From positions 6,945 to 70,944 of the forward strand of contig JAEXHR010000289.1 in assembly GCA_023449855.1 (NCBI GenBank): a stretch of 64,000 nt of DNA, in the 5' to 3' direction. Every line of letters starts with the position of its first letter. The stretch's first letter is position 1. Of this stretch, positions 24,668 through 33,833 are shown in pieces. The notes beneath the pieces were generated by a model, which saw nothing but the letters and a program-made list of their open reading frames with translations, was not told the origin of the DNA and did no database searches. The DNA comes from Pseudomonadota bacterium. Its GTDB lineage: Bacteria > Pseudomonadota > Alphaproteobacteria > Rhizobiales > Xanthobacteraceae. The translations under genes and the position numbers were made by a program.

Positions 24668-25761
24668 AGGCCGACCAGTCCGCGCTGACGCAACAGGATG
24701 AGCAGGAAAACCGGCGCGCCGACGGCAGCGGTCAGAATGCCGATGGGCATTTCCGCGGGGGCGACGATGGTGCGGGCCAGCGTATCGGCGCCGACCAGCA
24801 TCGCCGCGCCGAGGCCGATCGATGCCGGCAGCAAGAGCCGGTGGCCGGGCCCGATCATCAGTCGCAGCAGATGCGGCACGACGATGCCGACAAAGCCGAC
24901 CACGCCGCAAATGGAGACGGCAACGCCGGTCATTGCGGAGATGATGACGATGCAGATGCGCTTGAGGCGCTCGACATCGATGCCCGAGTGAAACGCCTCA
25001 GACTCGCCGAGGATCAGCACGTCCAGGCCGCGATGGATGAAGACCATGGCGATCAAAGCGAGCGCGAAGACGGGGATGATCGTCGTCGCCTTGCTCCAGG
25101 TCGCGCCACTGAGCGAACCGAGCAGCCAGAAAGTGATGTCGCGGAGCTGGCGGTCGTCGGCGATGAAGACGAGCAGACCGATGCCGGCATTGGCGATGGC
25201 GGCGATGGCAAGGCCCGCGAGCAGGAAGACCGCAATCGACGTGCGCCCGCTGCGGGTGGCGATACGATACAGGATAACGGTCGTCAGCAGCGAGCCGAGA
25301 AAGGCTGCAAGCGGCAACAGGACCGGCTGCAGGAACTGGATATGCGCGGCCAAATGGCTGTCGCTGATGACGATGGCGCCGGCGGCCGCAAAGGCGCCGC
25401 CGCTGGACACGCCGACGAGCGCCGGATCGGCCAGTGGGTTGCGAAACAGCCCCTGCATGATGGCGCCAGCCGCGCCAAGAATGCCGCCGATCATCGCAGC
25501 CACGGCAATGCGTGGCAGACGGATCGACCACAGGATCAACTGATCGCGGGCGTGAAACGTATCGCCGGGGCCGGGCGACGCGAAGCCAAGCGCTGCAGGC
25601 AGGCGCGACAATGGAATGCCGGCGGCGCCGACGGTGGCCGCGAGCACTACGGCGAGCAACAGCAACAAAATGAGGCCGCTGACAACCAACGATGTCGGCG
25701 GACGCCGGACATGACCCTTCGTTCTGATGAAAGCCTCGGGCTTGACGTTGGCGAGGCTCAT
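24664..25761 (-). CDS. hmuU: HmuU, haemin ABC importer permease (FecCD family)
   Basis: The 365-residue FecCD-type permease has a basic N-terminal tail and about ten membrane helices. FecCD landmarks are visible: GILGAAGAIMQGLFRNPLADPALVG near 105-130 and GFVGIVVPHLLRLMIGPGHR near 290-310. It forms the inner-membrane haem channel. It starts one base before the hmuT stop and overlaps hmuV by four bases, so translation is probably coupled. Confidence 0.95.
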   Translation of the reverse strand: MSLANVKPEAFIRTKGHVRRPPTSLVVSGLILLLLLAVVLAATVGAAGIPLSRLPAALGFASPGPGDTFHARDQLILWSIRLPRIAVAAMIGGILGAAGAIMQGLFRNPLADPALVGVSSGGAFAAAGAIVISDSHLAAHIQFLQPVLLPLAAFLGSLLTTVILYRIATRSGRTSIAVFLLAGLAIAAIANAGIGLLVFIADDRQLRDITFWLLGSLSGATWSKATTIIPVFALALIAMVFIHRGLDVLILGESEAFHSGIDVERLKRICIVIISAMTGVAVSICGVVGFVGIVVPHLLRLMIGPGHRLLLPASIGLGAAMLVGADTLARTIVAPAEMPIGILTAAVGAPVFLLILLRQRGLVGL

Positions 25762-25762
25762 T

Positions 25763-26743
25763 TCACTGGCGGCAATTGACGGTCAGCGAGGCCGGCTGGA
25801 ATGCCGCGGCGTCCTTTGTCAGCGCCGGGTCGATCTTGAGCGCCAGATCGCGCGCGGCTGCGGCAGTACGCGGACCGAAGCCGAGCAGATAGAGGCCGTC
25901 CATGGCCACAAAGCTCTTGCTCTTCGCCGCCGGCGTTAGCGCGAAGGCAGGATTGGCGAAGATCGCAGTCGCCGGGATCGAATCCTTTCCGCGATCCATG
26001 GCGAGGATGTGATCGGGCCGCGCCGCAGCGATCGCCTCGTCGCTCATGATCTTGTAGCCGTCGAACCCGTCTGCAACATTGATGCCGCCGGCCAGTTTGA
26101 TGATTTCACTGGCGGCGGTCTTCTGACCAGCCACCATGGCGCGGCCGTCGAGTAATGACATCACGAACATCACGCGCGGCGGTGCCTTCAACTTGGCACG
26201 CAGATCGCGCAGTCCGGCGAGATCGGCCTCGACGGATTTGGCGAGGCATTCGCCGCGCGCTTCAAGGCCTGTGACTTTGGCGACCATCCGGATCTTCTCG
26301 ATCATGCCGGTCTCGGAATAGGAGTCCGGGACCATGATCAGCGGGACCTTCGCCGCATCGATGACCTCGATGGTTTCCTTCGGCCCGGCGCCCGCGATCG
26401 CCAGCACAAGCTGCGGATTGAGGCCGAGCACGCCTTCGGACGACAATTGGCGCATATAGCCGACATTGGGTTTGTCGGTCATCGCCTTGGGCGGATAGAG
26501 GCTGGTGGTATCGATGGCGACGACCCGGTTTTCGGCCCCCAGGGCGTAAAGAATCTCGGTGATCGCACCGCCGACCGAAACGATGCGGGTCGGATGGCCG
26601 ATGGCGACGTCACGCCCGCGGGCATCGTGAATGACGACATCCTCGGCTGCCGCAGCCGCGGAAAAGGTAAGGTAGCTGCTCAGCGCAGCACATTGCAGGG
26701 CGCGGATGAGAGTGCGGCGGCGGGGGGACAAAGCGGGGATCAT
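25763..26743 (-). CDS. hmuT: HmuT, periplasmic haemin-binding protein
   Basis: The 326-residue product has a signal sequence (about 1-33, cleavage near SAAAAAE) that begins with RRRTLIRALQ, so a twin-arginine route is conceivable, although Sec export is common in the family. The mature part has the class III periplasmic-binding fold, starting RIVSVGGAITEILYALGAE. It passes haem from the outer-membrane receptor to HmuU. Its start overlaps the stop of hemP by four bases (26740-26743). Confidence 0.93.
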   Translation of the reverse strand: MIPALSPRRRTLIRALQCAALSSYLTFSAAAAAEDVVIHDARGRDVAIGHPTRIVSVGGAITEILYALGAENRVVAIDTTSLYPPKAMTDKPNVGYMRQLSSEGVLGLNPQLVLAIAGAGPKETIEVIDAAKVPLIMVPDSYSETGMIEKIRMVAKVTGLEARGECLAKSVEADLAGLRDLRAKLKAPPRVMFVMSLLDGRAMVAGQKTAASEIIKLAGGINVADGFDGYKIMSDEAIAAARPDHILAMDRGKDSIPATAIFANPAFALTPAAKSKSFVAMDGLYLLGFGPRTAAAARDLALKIDPALTKDAAAFQPASLTVNCRQ

Positions 26744-26934
26744 TTGGTCAAAATCAGCTTGTTCTGGAATGTCAGGCGCAGCCGGTAAGTGTCTTCGCCG
26801 TGCGTGATCAGCAATTCACGCTGGTCAGCGAACAGCTCCTTGCTGTCCATCCTGTCGCCGTTCACGAAGATGCTGCGCTGCGCCGGAGCCTTGATGCCAG
26901 CGGCGTTGCTGCCGTCGTGAGAACCCGTGTCCAT
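26740..26934 (-). CDS. hemP: HemP, small haemin uptake protein
   Basis: This 64-residue protein's C-terminal half (ELLITHGEDTYRLRLTFQNKLILTK) is the conserved HemP domain. HemP proteins are iron-regulated and, where studied in rhizobia and Burkholderia, are needed for expression of or growth with the haem system; the mechanism is still debated. It is the first gene of the leftward hemP-hmuTUV operon and lies 250 bases from the divergent receptor gene hmuR. Confidence 0.9.
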   Translation of the reverse strand: MDTGSHDGSNAAGIKAPAQRSIFVNGDRMDSKELFADQRELLITHGEDTYRLRLTFQNKLILTK

Positions 26935-27184
26935 CGTGTCAATCTGCCCGGTCGATGAAATTCGTCAGGCAGTTATAGGTTTCGGCAGCCGGCATCGCCA
27001 AGCGTTGCAGTCTATAATCAATGTAAAGAGAGCAGGGGTCGGTTGACCCATTTGTTACCGCGCCTTAATCGAAAGTGGCGGTTTGGTGGCGGGGATCACC
27101 GAGTCGCATTCGAGAGCCAGCAAGCCTGCCTGTTTCGCAGCGTCAGCCAGCCAAGCATTTCCATTGTCACTTGGGGAATAGGTT
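26935..27184. promoter_or_regulatory. Divergent hemP / hmuR promoter region
   Basis: This 250-base gap must contain promoters in both directions. On the plus strand there is TATAAT at 27013-27018, and on the minus strand TATAAC (26972-26977), about 38 bases before the hemP start. Neither has a clear -35. I looked for an Irr iron-control element, a Fur box and a RirA-type motif and did not recognise one. Iron control is expected from the family but is not shown by this sequence. Confidence 0.4.
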
Positions 27185-29554
27185 ATGGCTCTCGCGGGCA
27201 GGACGAAGTGCGCCTTGTTGCTTGGCGTATCGGTCGTAGTTTTGGGGATGGCCGGCGCGCAGGTCGCGATGGCGCAGGCGGTCGAGACGGTTCAGCCGGC
27301 AAAACCGAAGCCGAAGAAGAAGCGGGCCGCTGCACTGGCGGCGCAGCTTCCGCCCCAGGTTGCCAATGCCAGTGCGCAGGCCGGCCGATCGACGCAGTCG
27401 CTGGATGAAATTACGGTCACCGCGTCGAAAACGCAGGAGCGCGCCATCGATGCGCTGGCTCCGGTCAGCGTGGTCACGCAGGAGCAGATCCAGCTCCAGC
27501 AGCCTAACCGTCTGAATCAACTGTTCTATAACGTTCCAGGCGTCTGGATGCAGGATCGCGGCGACGATCCGTCCACGGCGATCAATATTCGCGGTCTGCA
27601 GGACTTCGGTCGCGTTGCCGTTGTTGTCGATGGTGCGCGGCAGAACTATCAGCGCTCCGGCCACAATGCGAATGGCAGCTTCTTCCTCGATCCCGAACTG
27701 ATCGGCGGCATCGATATCACCCGCGGTCCGACTGCGAATATCTACGGCTCGGGCGCCATCGGTGGCGTCGCTTCATTTCGCACCAAGGATATCAACGACG
27801 TCCTGCGCCCCGGTGAGCGTTGGGGCGTCGATATGTCGGGCTCCTACGGCTCGAACAACAATCGCGGCATGGGCTCTGTGTTCGGCGGCGTGCGCGTCGA
27901 TCCGACTGTCGATGTGTTCGGCGGCGCGGTTTACAGGACGCAGGGCAACTACAAGGATGGTGAGGGCACCGAAATCGGCAATACCGGAAACGATATCGCC
28001 GCCGGCCTGATGAAGCTGACGGTTCGTCCTGCAGATGGCCACGAGATCAAGTTCGGCGGTATTTTCCAGGACTATCAGTACAATATCGGTCAGATGAATC
28101 GTGGCCCGACAACGACCGCGGCCCCCGCTGCGGCGATTACGGGCTCGTCGGTCTATGGCTCCACGGCGAAGACCTATACCGGCACGATGACGTGGAAGTA
28201 CTCCAGGCCGGACGATATGTTGTTCGACTGGAACGCCACATTATATGGCAACCGCACCGACAACGATCAGATCAAGACCTACAACAATCGTATCACCGCA
28301 GGCTCCGGCACCTGTACGCTGGCCAATCCCGGCAATAACATCTCGGGCTGTGTCGGCGATCGTCGCGGATATCTGCTCGATACGATCGGTGTAGACGTCA
28401 ACAATACGTCGCGTTTCGACGTTGGCGGATGGCGCAATGCAGTCACCTACGGTTTCGACGTCTTCAACGACAAGGTTTCAACCTGGGATTCTCGGGGTAA
28501 CTCGAACATCACCACGCCAAGCGGTGAACGAACCGTGGGCGGCGGCTTCATCCAGCTGAAGAACAACTATTCGAGCTGGCTCGAAGTCATCAGCGCACTA
28601 CGCTACGATCACTATGAGCTCAATTCGTCGGGCACGGGGATCGGCGGGACGACGTCGTCGAGCGGCGATCGCCTGTCGCCGAAGATCACCGTCGGCGTCA
28701 CACCGGTTGCCGGTTTCACTCCGTATGTCAGCTATGCGGAAGGCTATCGCGCGCCGTCGATCACCGAGACGCTGATTGCGGGCGGTCATGCCACCGGCGG
28801 CGGTCCGACCCTGTTCAACTGTGCGGACGGGACCTCAGGTCTGTTCTGCTTCCTGCCGAACCCGAACCTGCGTGCCGAAGTCGGCAAGAACAAGGAAGTC
28901 GGTGTCAACCTGAAGTATAACGGCATCTTCACTGCCGGCGACACTTTCCGCGCAAAGTTCAACTTCTTCCGCAACGATGTCGATAATTATATCGATCTGG
29001 TTGCTTCGACCCCGGTCGCATCTCCGCTGACATTCATGGGCTTCCCGATTTCAGGACGGTTCAGTCAGTTCTACCAGTACCAGAACATTGCATCCGCCAA
29101 GATCGAGGGCTTCGAAGCCGAAACGTCGTATGATGCGGGCGATTGGTTCCTTGGTGTCGGTGCCACGCTTCAGCGCGGCAAGAACGCGGATACCAATGTC
29201 GGCCTGGCGACGATCCAGCCTCGCAAGGTTACGACGACCGGCGGTCTTCGCTTGCTTGATCGCAAGCTGATCATCTCGGCTCAGTGGGCCTCGGTCGGCG
29301 CAATCACCGATATTCCGGTCGGCTATGTGCCATCGACCTCCTACGATCTGGTCAATCTCTACGTTGCCTATCAGCCGACACCGGACATTACGCTCAACTT
29401 CGGCGTCGATAACATCCTGAACAAGTACTATCGCCCCTACGCCATTCCGGGCGCGAGTGCGGACGGCACGACGCAGAATGATGTTCTCTGGACCAGCCCC
29501 GGCCCTGGCATCGTCTATAAAGGCGGTCTGAAGATCCATTTCGGCGGCGCATAG
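27185..29554 (+). CDS. hmuR: HmuR, TonB-dependent haem/haemoglobin receptor
   Basis: The product has 789 residues. A signal peptide (about 1-30, ending AMAQ) is followed by a Lys/Pro/Ala-rich spacer. The TonB box DEITVTASK is near residue 74, followed by a plug domain (about 90-205) and a 22-strand barrel that ends GGLKIHFGGA. Signatures of haem receptors are visible as YRAP (EGYRAPSITET) and NPNL (LPNPNLRAEVG). It imports haem through the outer membrane with TonB energy; no tonB-exbBD genes are present here, so energy comes from genes elsewhere. A hairpin terminator lies just downstream. Confidence 0.95.
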   Translation: MALAGRTKCALLLGVSVVVLGMAGAQVAMAQAVETVQPAKPKPKKKRAAALAAQLPPQVANASAQAGRSTQSLDEITVTASKTQERAIDALAPVSVVTQEQIQLQQPNRLNQLFYNVPGVWMQDRGDDPSTAINIRGLQDFGRVAVVVDGARQNYQRSGHNANGSFFLDPELIGGIDITRGPTANIYGSGAIGGVASFRTKDINDVLRPGERWGVDMSGSYGSNNNRGMGSVFGGVRVDPTVDVFGGAVYRTQGNYKDGEGTEIGNTGNDIAAGLMKLTVRPADGHEIKFGGIFQDYQYNIGQMNRGPTTTAAPAAAITGSSVYGSTAKTYTGTMTWKYSRPDDMLFDWNATLYGNRTDNDQIKTYNNRITAGSGTCTLANPGNNISGCVGDRRGYLLDTIGVDVNNTSRFDVGGWRNAVTYGFDVFNDKVSTWDSRGNSNITTPSGERTVGGGFIQLKNNYSSWLEVISALRYDHYELNSSGTGIGGTTSSSGDRLSPKITVGVTPVAGFTPYVSYAEGYRAPSITETLIAGGHATGGGPTLFNCADGTSGLFCFLPNPNLRAEVGKNKEVGVNLKYNGIFTAGDTFRAKFNFFRNDVDNYIDLVASTPVASPLTFMGFPISGRFSQFYQYQNIASAKIEGFEAETSYDAGDWFLGVGATLQRGKNADTNVGLATIQPRKVTTTGGLRLLDRKLIISAQWASVGAITDIPVGYVPSTSYDLVNLYVAYQPTPDITLNFGVDNILNKYYRPYAIPGASADGTTQNDVLWTSPGPGIVYKGGLKIHFGGA

Positions 29555-29580
29555 CTGTCGTAGATCAAAGTGCCTCCAAG

Positions 29581-29614
29581 GAAATCGCGCTCATGTCCGG
29601 GCGCGATTTCGTTT
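29581..29614 (+). terminator. Hairpin after hmuR
   Basis: A perfect 10-bp stem (GAAATCGCGC at 29581-29590 with GCGCGATTTC at 29601-29610) has a 10-base loop and is followed by GTTTA. It lies 26 bases after the hmuR stop and before hmuQ, so hmuQ-hutX may have a separate promoter or be reduced relative to hmuR. Confidence 0.65.
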
Positions 29615-29652
29615 ATGATCGGGCTCCGAGCTCACAAGAAAAGGAATACGTC

Positions 29653-29988
29653 ATGTTCATCGCGATGAACCGCTTTCAGGTCAAAACCGGATCCGAAGCT
29701 GCCTTCGAGAATATCTGGGCGAGCCGCGAATCCTATCTCAGCGAACTGCCCGGCTTCATCGAGTTTCATCTGCTGAAGGGCCCGGTCGCCGAGGATCACA
29801 CGCTGTATTCCTCGCACACCGTCTGGGCGGCGAAAGCGGATTTCGAGAACTGGACCAAGTCCGAGCAATTCCGCAAGGCGCATGCGCGCGCCGACAACAA
29901 GTCGGAAGGCGCCAGCCTCTATCTCGGTCATCCGAAGTTCGAAGGTTTTGAGGTGATCCAGACAGAGAAGAACAGCAAAGCAGCCTGA
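29653..29988 (+). CDS. hmuQ: HmuQ, IsdG-family haem-degrading monooxygenase
   Basis: The product has 111 residues when started at the ATG at 29653, preceded by AAAAGGAA. The ABM/IsdG fold is visible, and the catalytic residues of IsdG-type enzymes are in place: Asn6, Trp67 and His77 (IsdG uses Asn7, Trp67, His77). It opens haem in the cytosol and releases iron. In Bradyrhizobium, HmuQ is the described enzyme of this type. An upstream in-frame start at 29593 would run through the terminator hairpin and is unlikely. Confidence 0.93.
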   Translation: MFIAMNRFQVKTGSEAAFENIWASRESYLSELPGFIEFHLLKGPVAEDHTLYSSHTVWAAKADFENWTKSEQFRKAHARADNKSEGASLYLGHPKFEGFEVIQTEKNSKAA

Positions 29989-30024
29989 TTTCGCTGCATC
30001 TCGCGATCGATCACGGAGCCAATC

Positions 30025-30528
30025 ATGTCGAATGCTGATATCGCCGCGCTCAAGGCTCACATGGCTGAGAACCCCGGCGCCGTGATCGAGACCGTGGCGC
30101 ATGAGCGTGGCGTCACGCCGCGTGTGGTGCTCGAGGCGTTGCCGCCCGAAATGGTGAAACTCGGCGGCGGCGATGCCTTCGTTTCGGCGATGCAGGATAT
30201 CGCCGAATGGGGCGAGGTCACACTGATCGTCCACACCGATGACGGCATCTTCGAAACCACCGCGCCGCTGTCGCCCGGAAAACTCGGTCACGGCTATTAC
30301 AATCTGACCGAACCGAAGGGCCTGCACGGCCATTTGCGGCATGAACGGTGCGGCGGCATTGCGTTCGTAGAGCGGCCGTTCATGGGCAAGTCGTCGGCCT
30401 TCGTCGCCTTCCTGAATGTGGACGGCGGCGTGATGTTCAAGGTCTTCGTCGGCCGCGACGAGACGCGGGCGCTGAAGCAGCATCAGCTCGAGCGCTTTCG
30501 CGCACTCGCAGCGAAGATCGCGGCCTGA
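30025..30528 (+). CDS. hutX: HutX, cytosolic haem carrier protein
   Basis: The 167-residue protein matches the HutX/HugX/HuvX haem utilization family, with an N-terminal helical part (ALKAHMAENPGAVIETVA), a central WGEVTLIVHTDDGIFE and a C-terminal FLNVDGGVMFKVFVGRDE. These proteins bind haem in the cytosol and deliver it to degradation enzymes, which fits its place 36 bases after hmuQ. It converges with the LysR gene, with two bases between them. Confidence 0.92.
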   Translation: MSNADIAALKAHMAENPGAVIETVAHERGVTPRVVLEALPPEMVKLGGGDAFVSAMQDIAEWGEVTLIVHTDDGIFETTAPLSPGKLGHGYYNLTEPKGLHGHLRHERCGGIAFVERPFMGKSSAFVAFLNVDGGVMFKVFVGRDETRALKQHQLERFRALAAKIAA

Positions 30529-30530
30529 TC

Positions 30531-31433
30531 CTACTCGTCGAGCTCCTTCATCCGCGCCATCAGCATCTCTGCTACCAGCCGGGTGGACGGCGAAGCCATG
30601 CGGGCGGCGAGCTGGACGAGGGTGACTTGCGTTGCTTCCAGCCGCTTGTCGCGTAGGGGGACCGCGATCAGATGGCCGGCATTGATCGAGGCCATTGCGG
30701 AAACCATGGGCAGGAAAGTCGCGAGATCGGTCCGGGCCGTGATGGTCTGCGTGAAGGCGAGTGAATTGGTCTCGCTGCACATTTCGAGCTGAACGCCCGA
30801 TTGAGCGCAGGATTTGTCGAGCTCCTGGCGGATGCCGAAGGATGTGTCGGGCAGGATCACGCGCAGGCCAGCGAGATCCTTCATGCCCAGCGAGGGTTGA
30901 CCTGCCAGCGGATGCTTCGGTGAGACGATCAGGCAGACCGGTTGCCGCATGCGGCCGAGTTCGTTGAGATCGCGCCGGTTGGCGCGGCCGAAGATCAGGC
31001 CGAGATCGACTTCGTTCTGCCCGACGAGTTCGACCACGTCGCGCGAGCCGACGGCGGTGACTGATAATGCGATGCCGGGATATTGCTGCGACAGGTTGGC
31101 GAAGACACTCGGCAGGAAGTCCGACAACATGCCTTCCACCGTGGCGATCTTCACCTGTCCGCGGCGCAGCGAGGCGAATTCCTCGACCTGACTGCGCAGG
31201 CCGTCGAGCTGATTGCGGTTGTCGATTGCATAGCGATAGAGCACATGGCCGGCGTCCGTCAGATTCATGCCGCGTGCACCGCGCTCGAACAGCTTGACGG
31301 TCAGTTCTTCTTCCAGCCCCTGCATCTGCCGGCTGATGGCGGAAGGGGCAATTCGCAACGCCGCGGCGGCCTGCTTGATCGATCCGCATTCCGTGACGAC
31401 GCGAAAATAGCGGATGGCAGTGGATTCGATCAT
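30531..31433 (-). CDS. LysR-type transcriptional regulator
   Basis: The product has about 300 residues: winged HTH at 3-62 (YFRVVTECGSIKQAAAALRI, then SAISRQMQGLEEEL) and a type-2 periplasmic-like effector domain beyond about 90. Two starts are possible: 31433 (MIESTAIRYF), preceded by GAGAGACAGTTCG, and 31448, five codons longer, preceded by AGGGCAT. The family favours the shorter form. It is divergent from the branched-chain-type ABC operon at 31594 and is the likely regulator of that operon. Confidence 0.92.
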   Translation of the reverse strand: MIESTAIRYFRVVTECGSIKQAAAALRIAPSAISRQMQGLEEELTVKLFERGARGMNLTDAGHVLYRYAIDNRNQLDGLRSQVEEFASLRRGQVKIATVEGMLSDFLPSVFANLSQQYPGIALSVTAVGSRDVVELVGQNEVDLGLIFGRANRRDLNELGRMRQPVCLIVSPKHPLAGQPSLGMKDLAGLRVILPDTSFGIRQELDKSCAQSGVQLEMCSETNSLAFTQTITARTDLATFLPMVSAMASINAGHLIAVPLRDKRLEATQVTLVQLAARMASPSTRLVAEMLMARMKELDE

Positions 31434-31448
31434 CGAACTGTCTCTCAT

Positions 31449-31593
31449 ATGCCCTGCCCGCTGCGGCGGCAGCGGATGGCTAGCGTTCTGATTTTCAGAT
31501 CGGATGCATCGAAATTCAATGCTTTTATTCGATATCTAAATTTGTCAGTCTTTCCATCGGGTCATAAGTCACCGTTCCTGATGGAGAACTTGG
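31449..31593. promoter_or_regulatory. Divergent LysR / ABC operon promoter region
   Basis: This 145-base intergenic region is AT-richer than its flanks at about 31515-31555. A 6-bp dyad ATCGAA (31508-31513) / TTCGAT (31528-31533) is present but widely spaced, so it is only a candidate LysR box. No sure -35/-10 pair is visible. Confidence 0.35.
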
Positions 31594-32814
31594 ATGTTTC
31601 GCCTCCGGTCTGCGTTTCCGACACGCTTTTCAGCCTCTCTCGCGCTGGCGGTGGCCGGCTTTGCCGCGGCGACGACAGTTGCCTCGGCGCAGGATGTGAT
31701 CCGCTTTGGCGCGCCGCTGCCGATCACCGGCCCGCTGGCGCCGGAAGCCGTGAAGCAGCAGCAGGGCTACGACCTGTGGGCCGAGCAGGCCAACAAGGCA
31801 GGCGGCATCAATGTTGGCGGCAAGAAATACAAGGTCGAGATCGTCTATTCCGACTATCAGTCGAACACGCCGCGCTCGGTGCAGACTACCGAACAGATGA
31901 TTACCCAGGAGAAGGTGAACTTCATGTTCGGCCCGTTCGGTTCGGGCGCCGCCAAGGCGGCGAGCACGATCGCCGAGAAATACAAGATGCCGATGCTGGC
32001 GGCGACCGCATCTTCGGTGCAGGTCTATGACCAGAACTACAAATATCTGTTCGGCACCTTCACGCCGAATGACACGCTGACCACGCCATTGACCAAGCTC
32101 GTCAAGGCCAAGGCAGCCGACGTCAAGAAGGTTGCCATCCTCGCCCGCAACGATCTGTTCCCGCTCGCCATCGCGCAGGAAATGGAGAAATCGGCCAAGG
32201 AGAACGGGCTCGAAGTGGTCTATTTCGAGAAATATGCGATCAACACGCTCGATCACTCGGCGACGCTGTCGCAGATCAAGTCACTGTCGCCGCAGTGGAT
32301 CTTCGTCACCGGCTACACCAACGACCTGCTGCTGGTCCGCAAGCAGATGGCCGACCAGCAGATCAAGGCCGGTGTTGTAACCATGATCGCGGGCCCCGCC
32401 TATCAGGAGTTCATCGATTCCGCCGGGCCGACGGCCGAGAATATTTCCAGCGCGTCGTGGTGGCATCCGGCCGAAAAATATGACGGCAAGGACATCTTCG
32501 GCTCGACGGCCAATTTCGTGAAACTGTTCAAGGACAAGTACAAGTCCGAGCCGGACTATGCGCATGCCTCCGCGGCGGTCTGCGGTGCGCTGTTCCAGAT
32601 GGCCATCGAGAAGGCCGGCTCGCTCGACCGCGACAAGGTGCGTGACGAACTTGCCAAGATGGATGTTGTCACCTTCTGGGGCCCGGTGAAATTCGGTGCC
32701 AACGGGCAGATCAATTCGCTCGAACCGCCGGTCTTCCAGATCCAGGGCGGCAAGCCGATCGTGCTCTTTCCGGACGCGATCAAGCAGGGCGAATTCAAGC
32801 TCGGCATGAACTGA
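31594..32814 (+). CDS. Branched-chain-amino-acid-type ABC binding protein
   Basis: The 406-residue periplasmic protein has a signal peptide (about 1-33, ending ASAQ). The mature start DVIRFGAPLPITGPLAPEAVKQQQGYDLW is the Leu/Ile/Val-binding (type I) fold. The set of permeases and ATPases that follows completes a HAAT-family importer. The ligand need not be an amino acid; many relatives bind aromatic acids or other carboxylates. A GATGGAGAAC RBS precedes the ATG. Confidence 0.92.
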   Translation: MFRLRSAFPTRFSASLALAVAGFAAATTVASAQDVIRFGAPLPITGPLAPEAVKQQQGYDLWAEQANKAGGINVGGKKYKVEIVYSDYQSNTPRSVQTTEQMITQEKVNFMFGPFGSGAAKAASTIAEKYKMPMLAATASSVQVYDQNYKYLFGTFTPNDTLTTPLTKLVKAKAADVKKVAILARNDLFPLAIAQEMEKSAKENGLEVVYFEKYAINTLDHSATLSQIKSLSPQWIFVTGYTNDLLLVRKQMADQQIKAGVVTMIAGPAYQEFIDSAGPTAENISSASWWHPAEKYDGKDIFGSTANFVKLFKDKYKSEPDYAHASAAVCGALFQMAIEKAGSLDRDKVRDELAKMDVVTFWGPVKFGANGQINSLEPPVFQIQGGKPIVLFPDAIKQGEFKLGMN

Positions 32815-32842
32815 GCGCGGCATGATCATGGCCGCATCACTC

Positions 32843-32926
32843 CGTCATTGCGAGCGCAGCGAAGCAATCCAGAAAGCCAAAAGTGAAGAACTGGATTGCT
32901 TCGTCGCTACGCTCCTCGCAATGACG
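32843..32926. repeat. REP-like inverted repeat, CGTCATTGCGAGCG type
   Basis: The left arm (32843-32872) begins CGTCATTGCGAGCGCAGCG and continues to ATCCAG. The right arm (32891-32926) begins CTGGATTGCTTCG and ends GCAATGACG. The arms pair over most of their length with an 18-base centre. The element lies between the binding protein gene and the first permease gene of one operon. Elements with this sequence are common intergenic repeats in Bradyrhizobium-like genomes. Confidence 0.82.
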
Positions 32927-32966
32927 GCGTGGATGTTTCTGATACGTCTCGACGGGTCATACTGAC

Positions 32967-33833
32967 ATGCTGGCAGTCCAGGTTCTCATCAATGCACTCG
33001 TGCTCGGGTGTCTCTATGCCTGTATCGCCATCGGCTTCTCGCTGGTCTGGGGCGTCCTCAATGTCATCAACCTGATCCACGGCTCGTTCATCGTGCTGGG
33101 CGCCTATCTCGCCTGGGGTGCCTATAACGGGATCGGGCTGTCGCCCTGGTACTCGCTGCTGATCGGGGCGCCGGCCTTCTTCGTGTTCGGCTATGTGCTG
33201 CAGCGGGTGCTGCTCAACCGCGTGATATCAGCGCCGGTGCTGGTGACGCTGACGCTGACTTTCGGGCTCGATCTGATCCTGAACAATGCGATGATCTATT
33301 ATTTCAAGGCGGACTACCGGAAGCTCATCCTCAATCCGCCCACCGGCTCGATCTCGATCTTCGATGTGGTCGTGCCCATCGATCGCCTGATCGCCACTGC
33401 CGCTGCGCTGCTGCTGACCTTCCTGCTGTATCTGCTGCTGCGCCGCTCCAAGGTCGGCCGCGCCATCGTGGCCGTGCGTCTCGACCGAGATGCCGCGGTG
33501 CTGATGGGGGTCGATGTCAAATCCATCTACGCTGTCGCCTTCGGTCTCGGTGCGGCGCTGGCCGGCTGCGCCGGCGTGTTGATGGCGCTGATCTTCCCGA
33601 TCTCGCCGCTGACATCCTCGGCCTATCTCGGCAAGGCCTTTGTGGTCTGCGTGCTCGGTGGCCTCGGTAGCGTCTCCGGCGCGCTGGCGGGCGGCCTGCT
33701 GCTGGCCTTGGTCGAGGGTATTGGCTCGGTCTATCTCGGCCCAGCCCATGCGGTGACGCTGTCTTTCGTTCTGCTGATCGTGTTCCTCATCGTCAGGCCG
33801 CAGGGCCTGCTTGGCCGGAAGGGCTTTGAATGA
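32967..33833 (+). CDS. livH: LivH-type ABC permease
   Basis: The 288-residue membrane protein has about eight hydrophobic segments. It begins QVLINALVLGCLYACIAIGFSLVWGVLNVINLIHG, the typical N-terminus of LivH. A GIGSVYLGPAHAVTLSF segment precedes the end. It forms half of the inner-membrane channel with the next gene product, whose start overlaps its stop by four bases (33830-33833). An inverted repeat separates it from the binding protein gene. Confidence 0.93.
   Translation: MLAVQVLINALVLGCLYACIAIGFSLVWGVLNVINLIHGSFIVLGAYLAWGAYNGIGLSPWYSLLIGAPAFFVFGYVLQRVLLNRVISAPVLVTLTLTFGLDLILNNAMIYYFKADYRKLILNPPTGSISIFDVVVPIDRLIATAAALLLTFLLYLLLRRSKVGRAIVAVRLDRDAAVLMGVDVKSIYAVAFGLGAALAGCAGVLMALIFPISPLTSSAYLGKAFVVCVLGGLGSVSGALAGGLLLALVEGIGSVYLGPAHAVTLSFVLLIVFLIVRPQGLLGRKGFE

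Noticed and set aside
29632..31389. 585-residue open frame on the minus strand across hmuQ, hutX and the LysR gene
   Set aside because: It crosses three genes that are well supported in other frames and has no recognisable domain.
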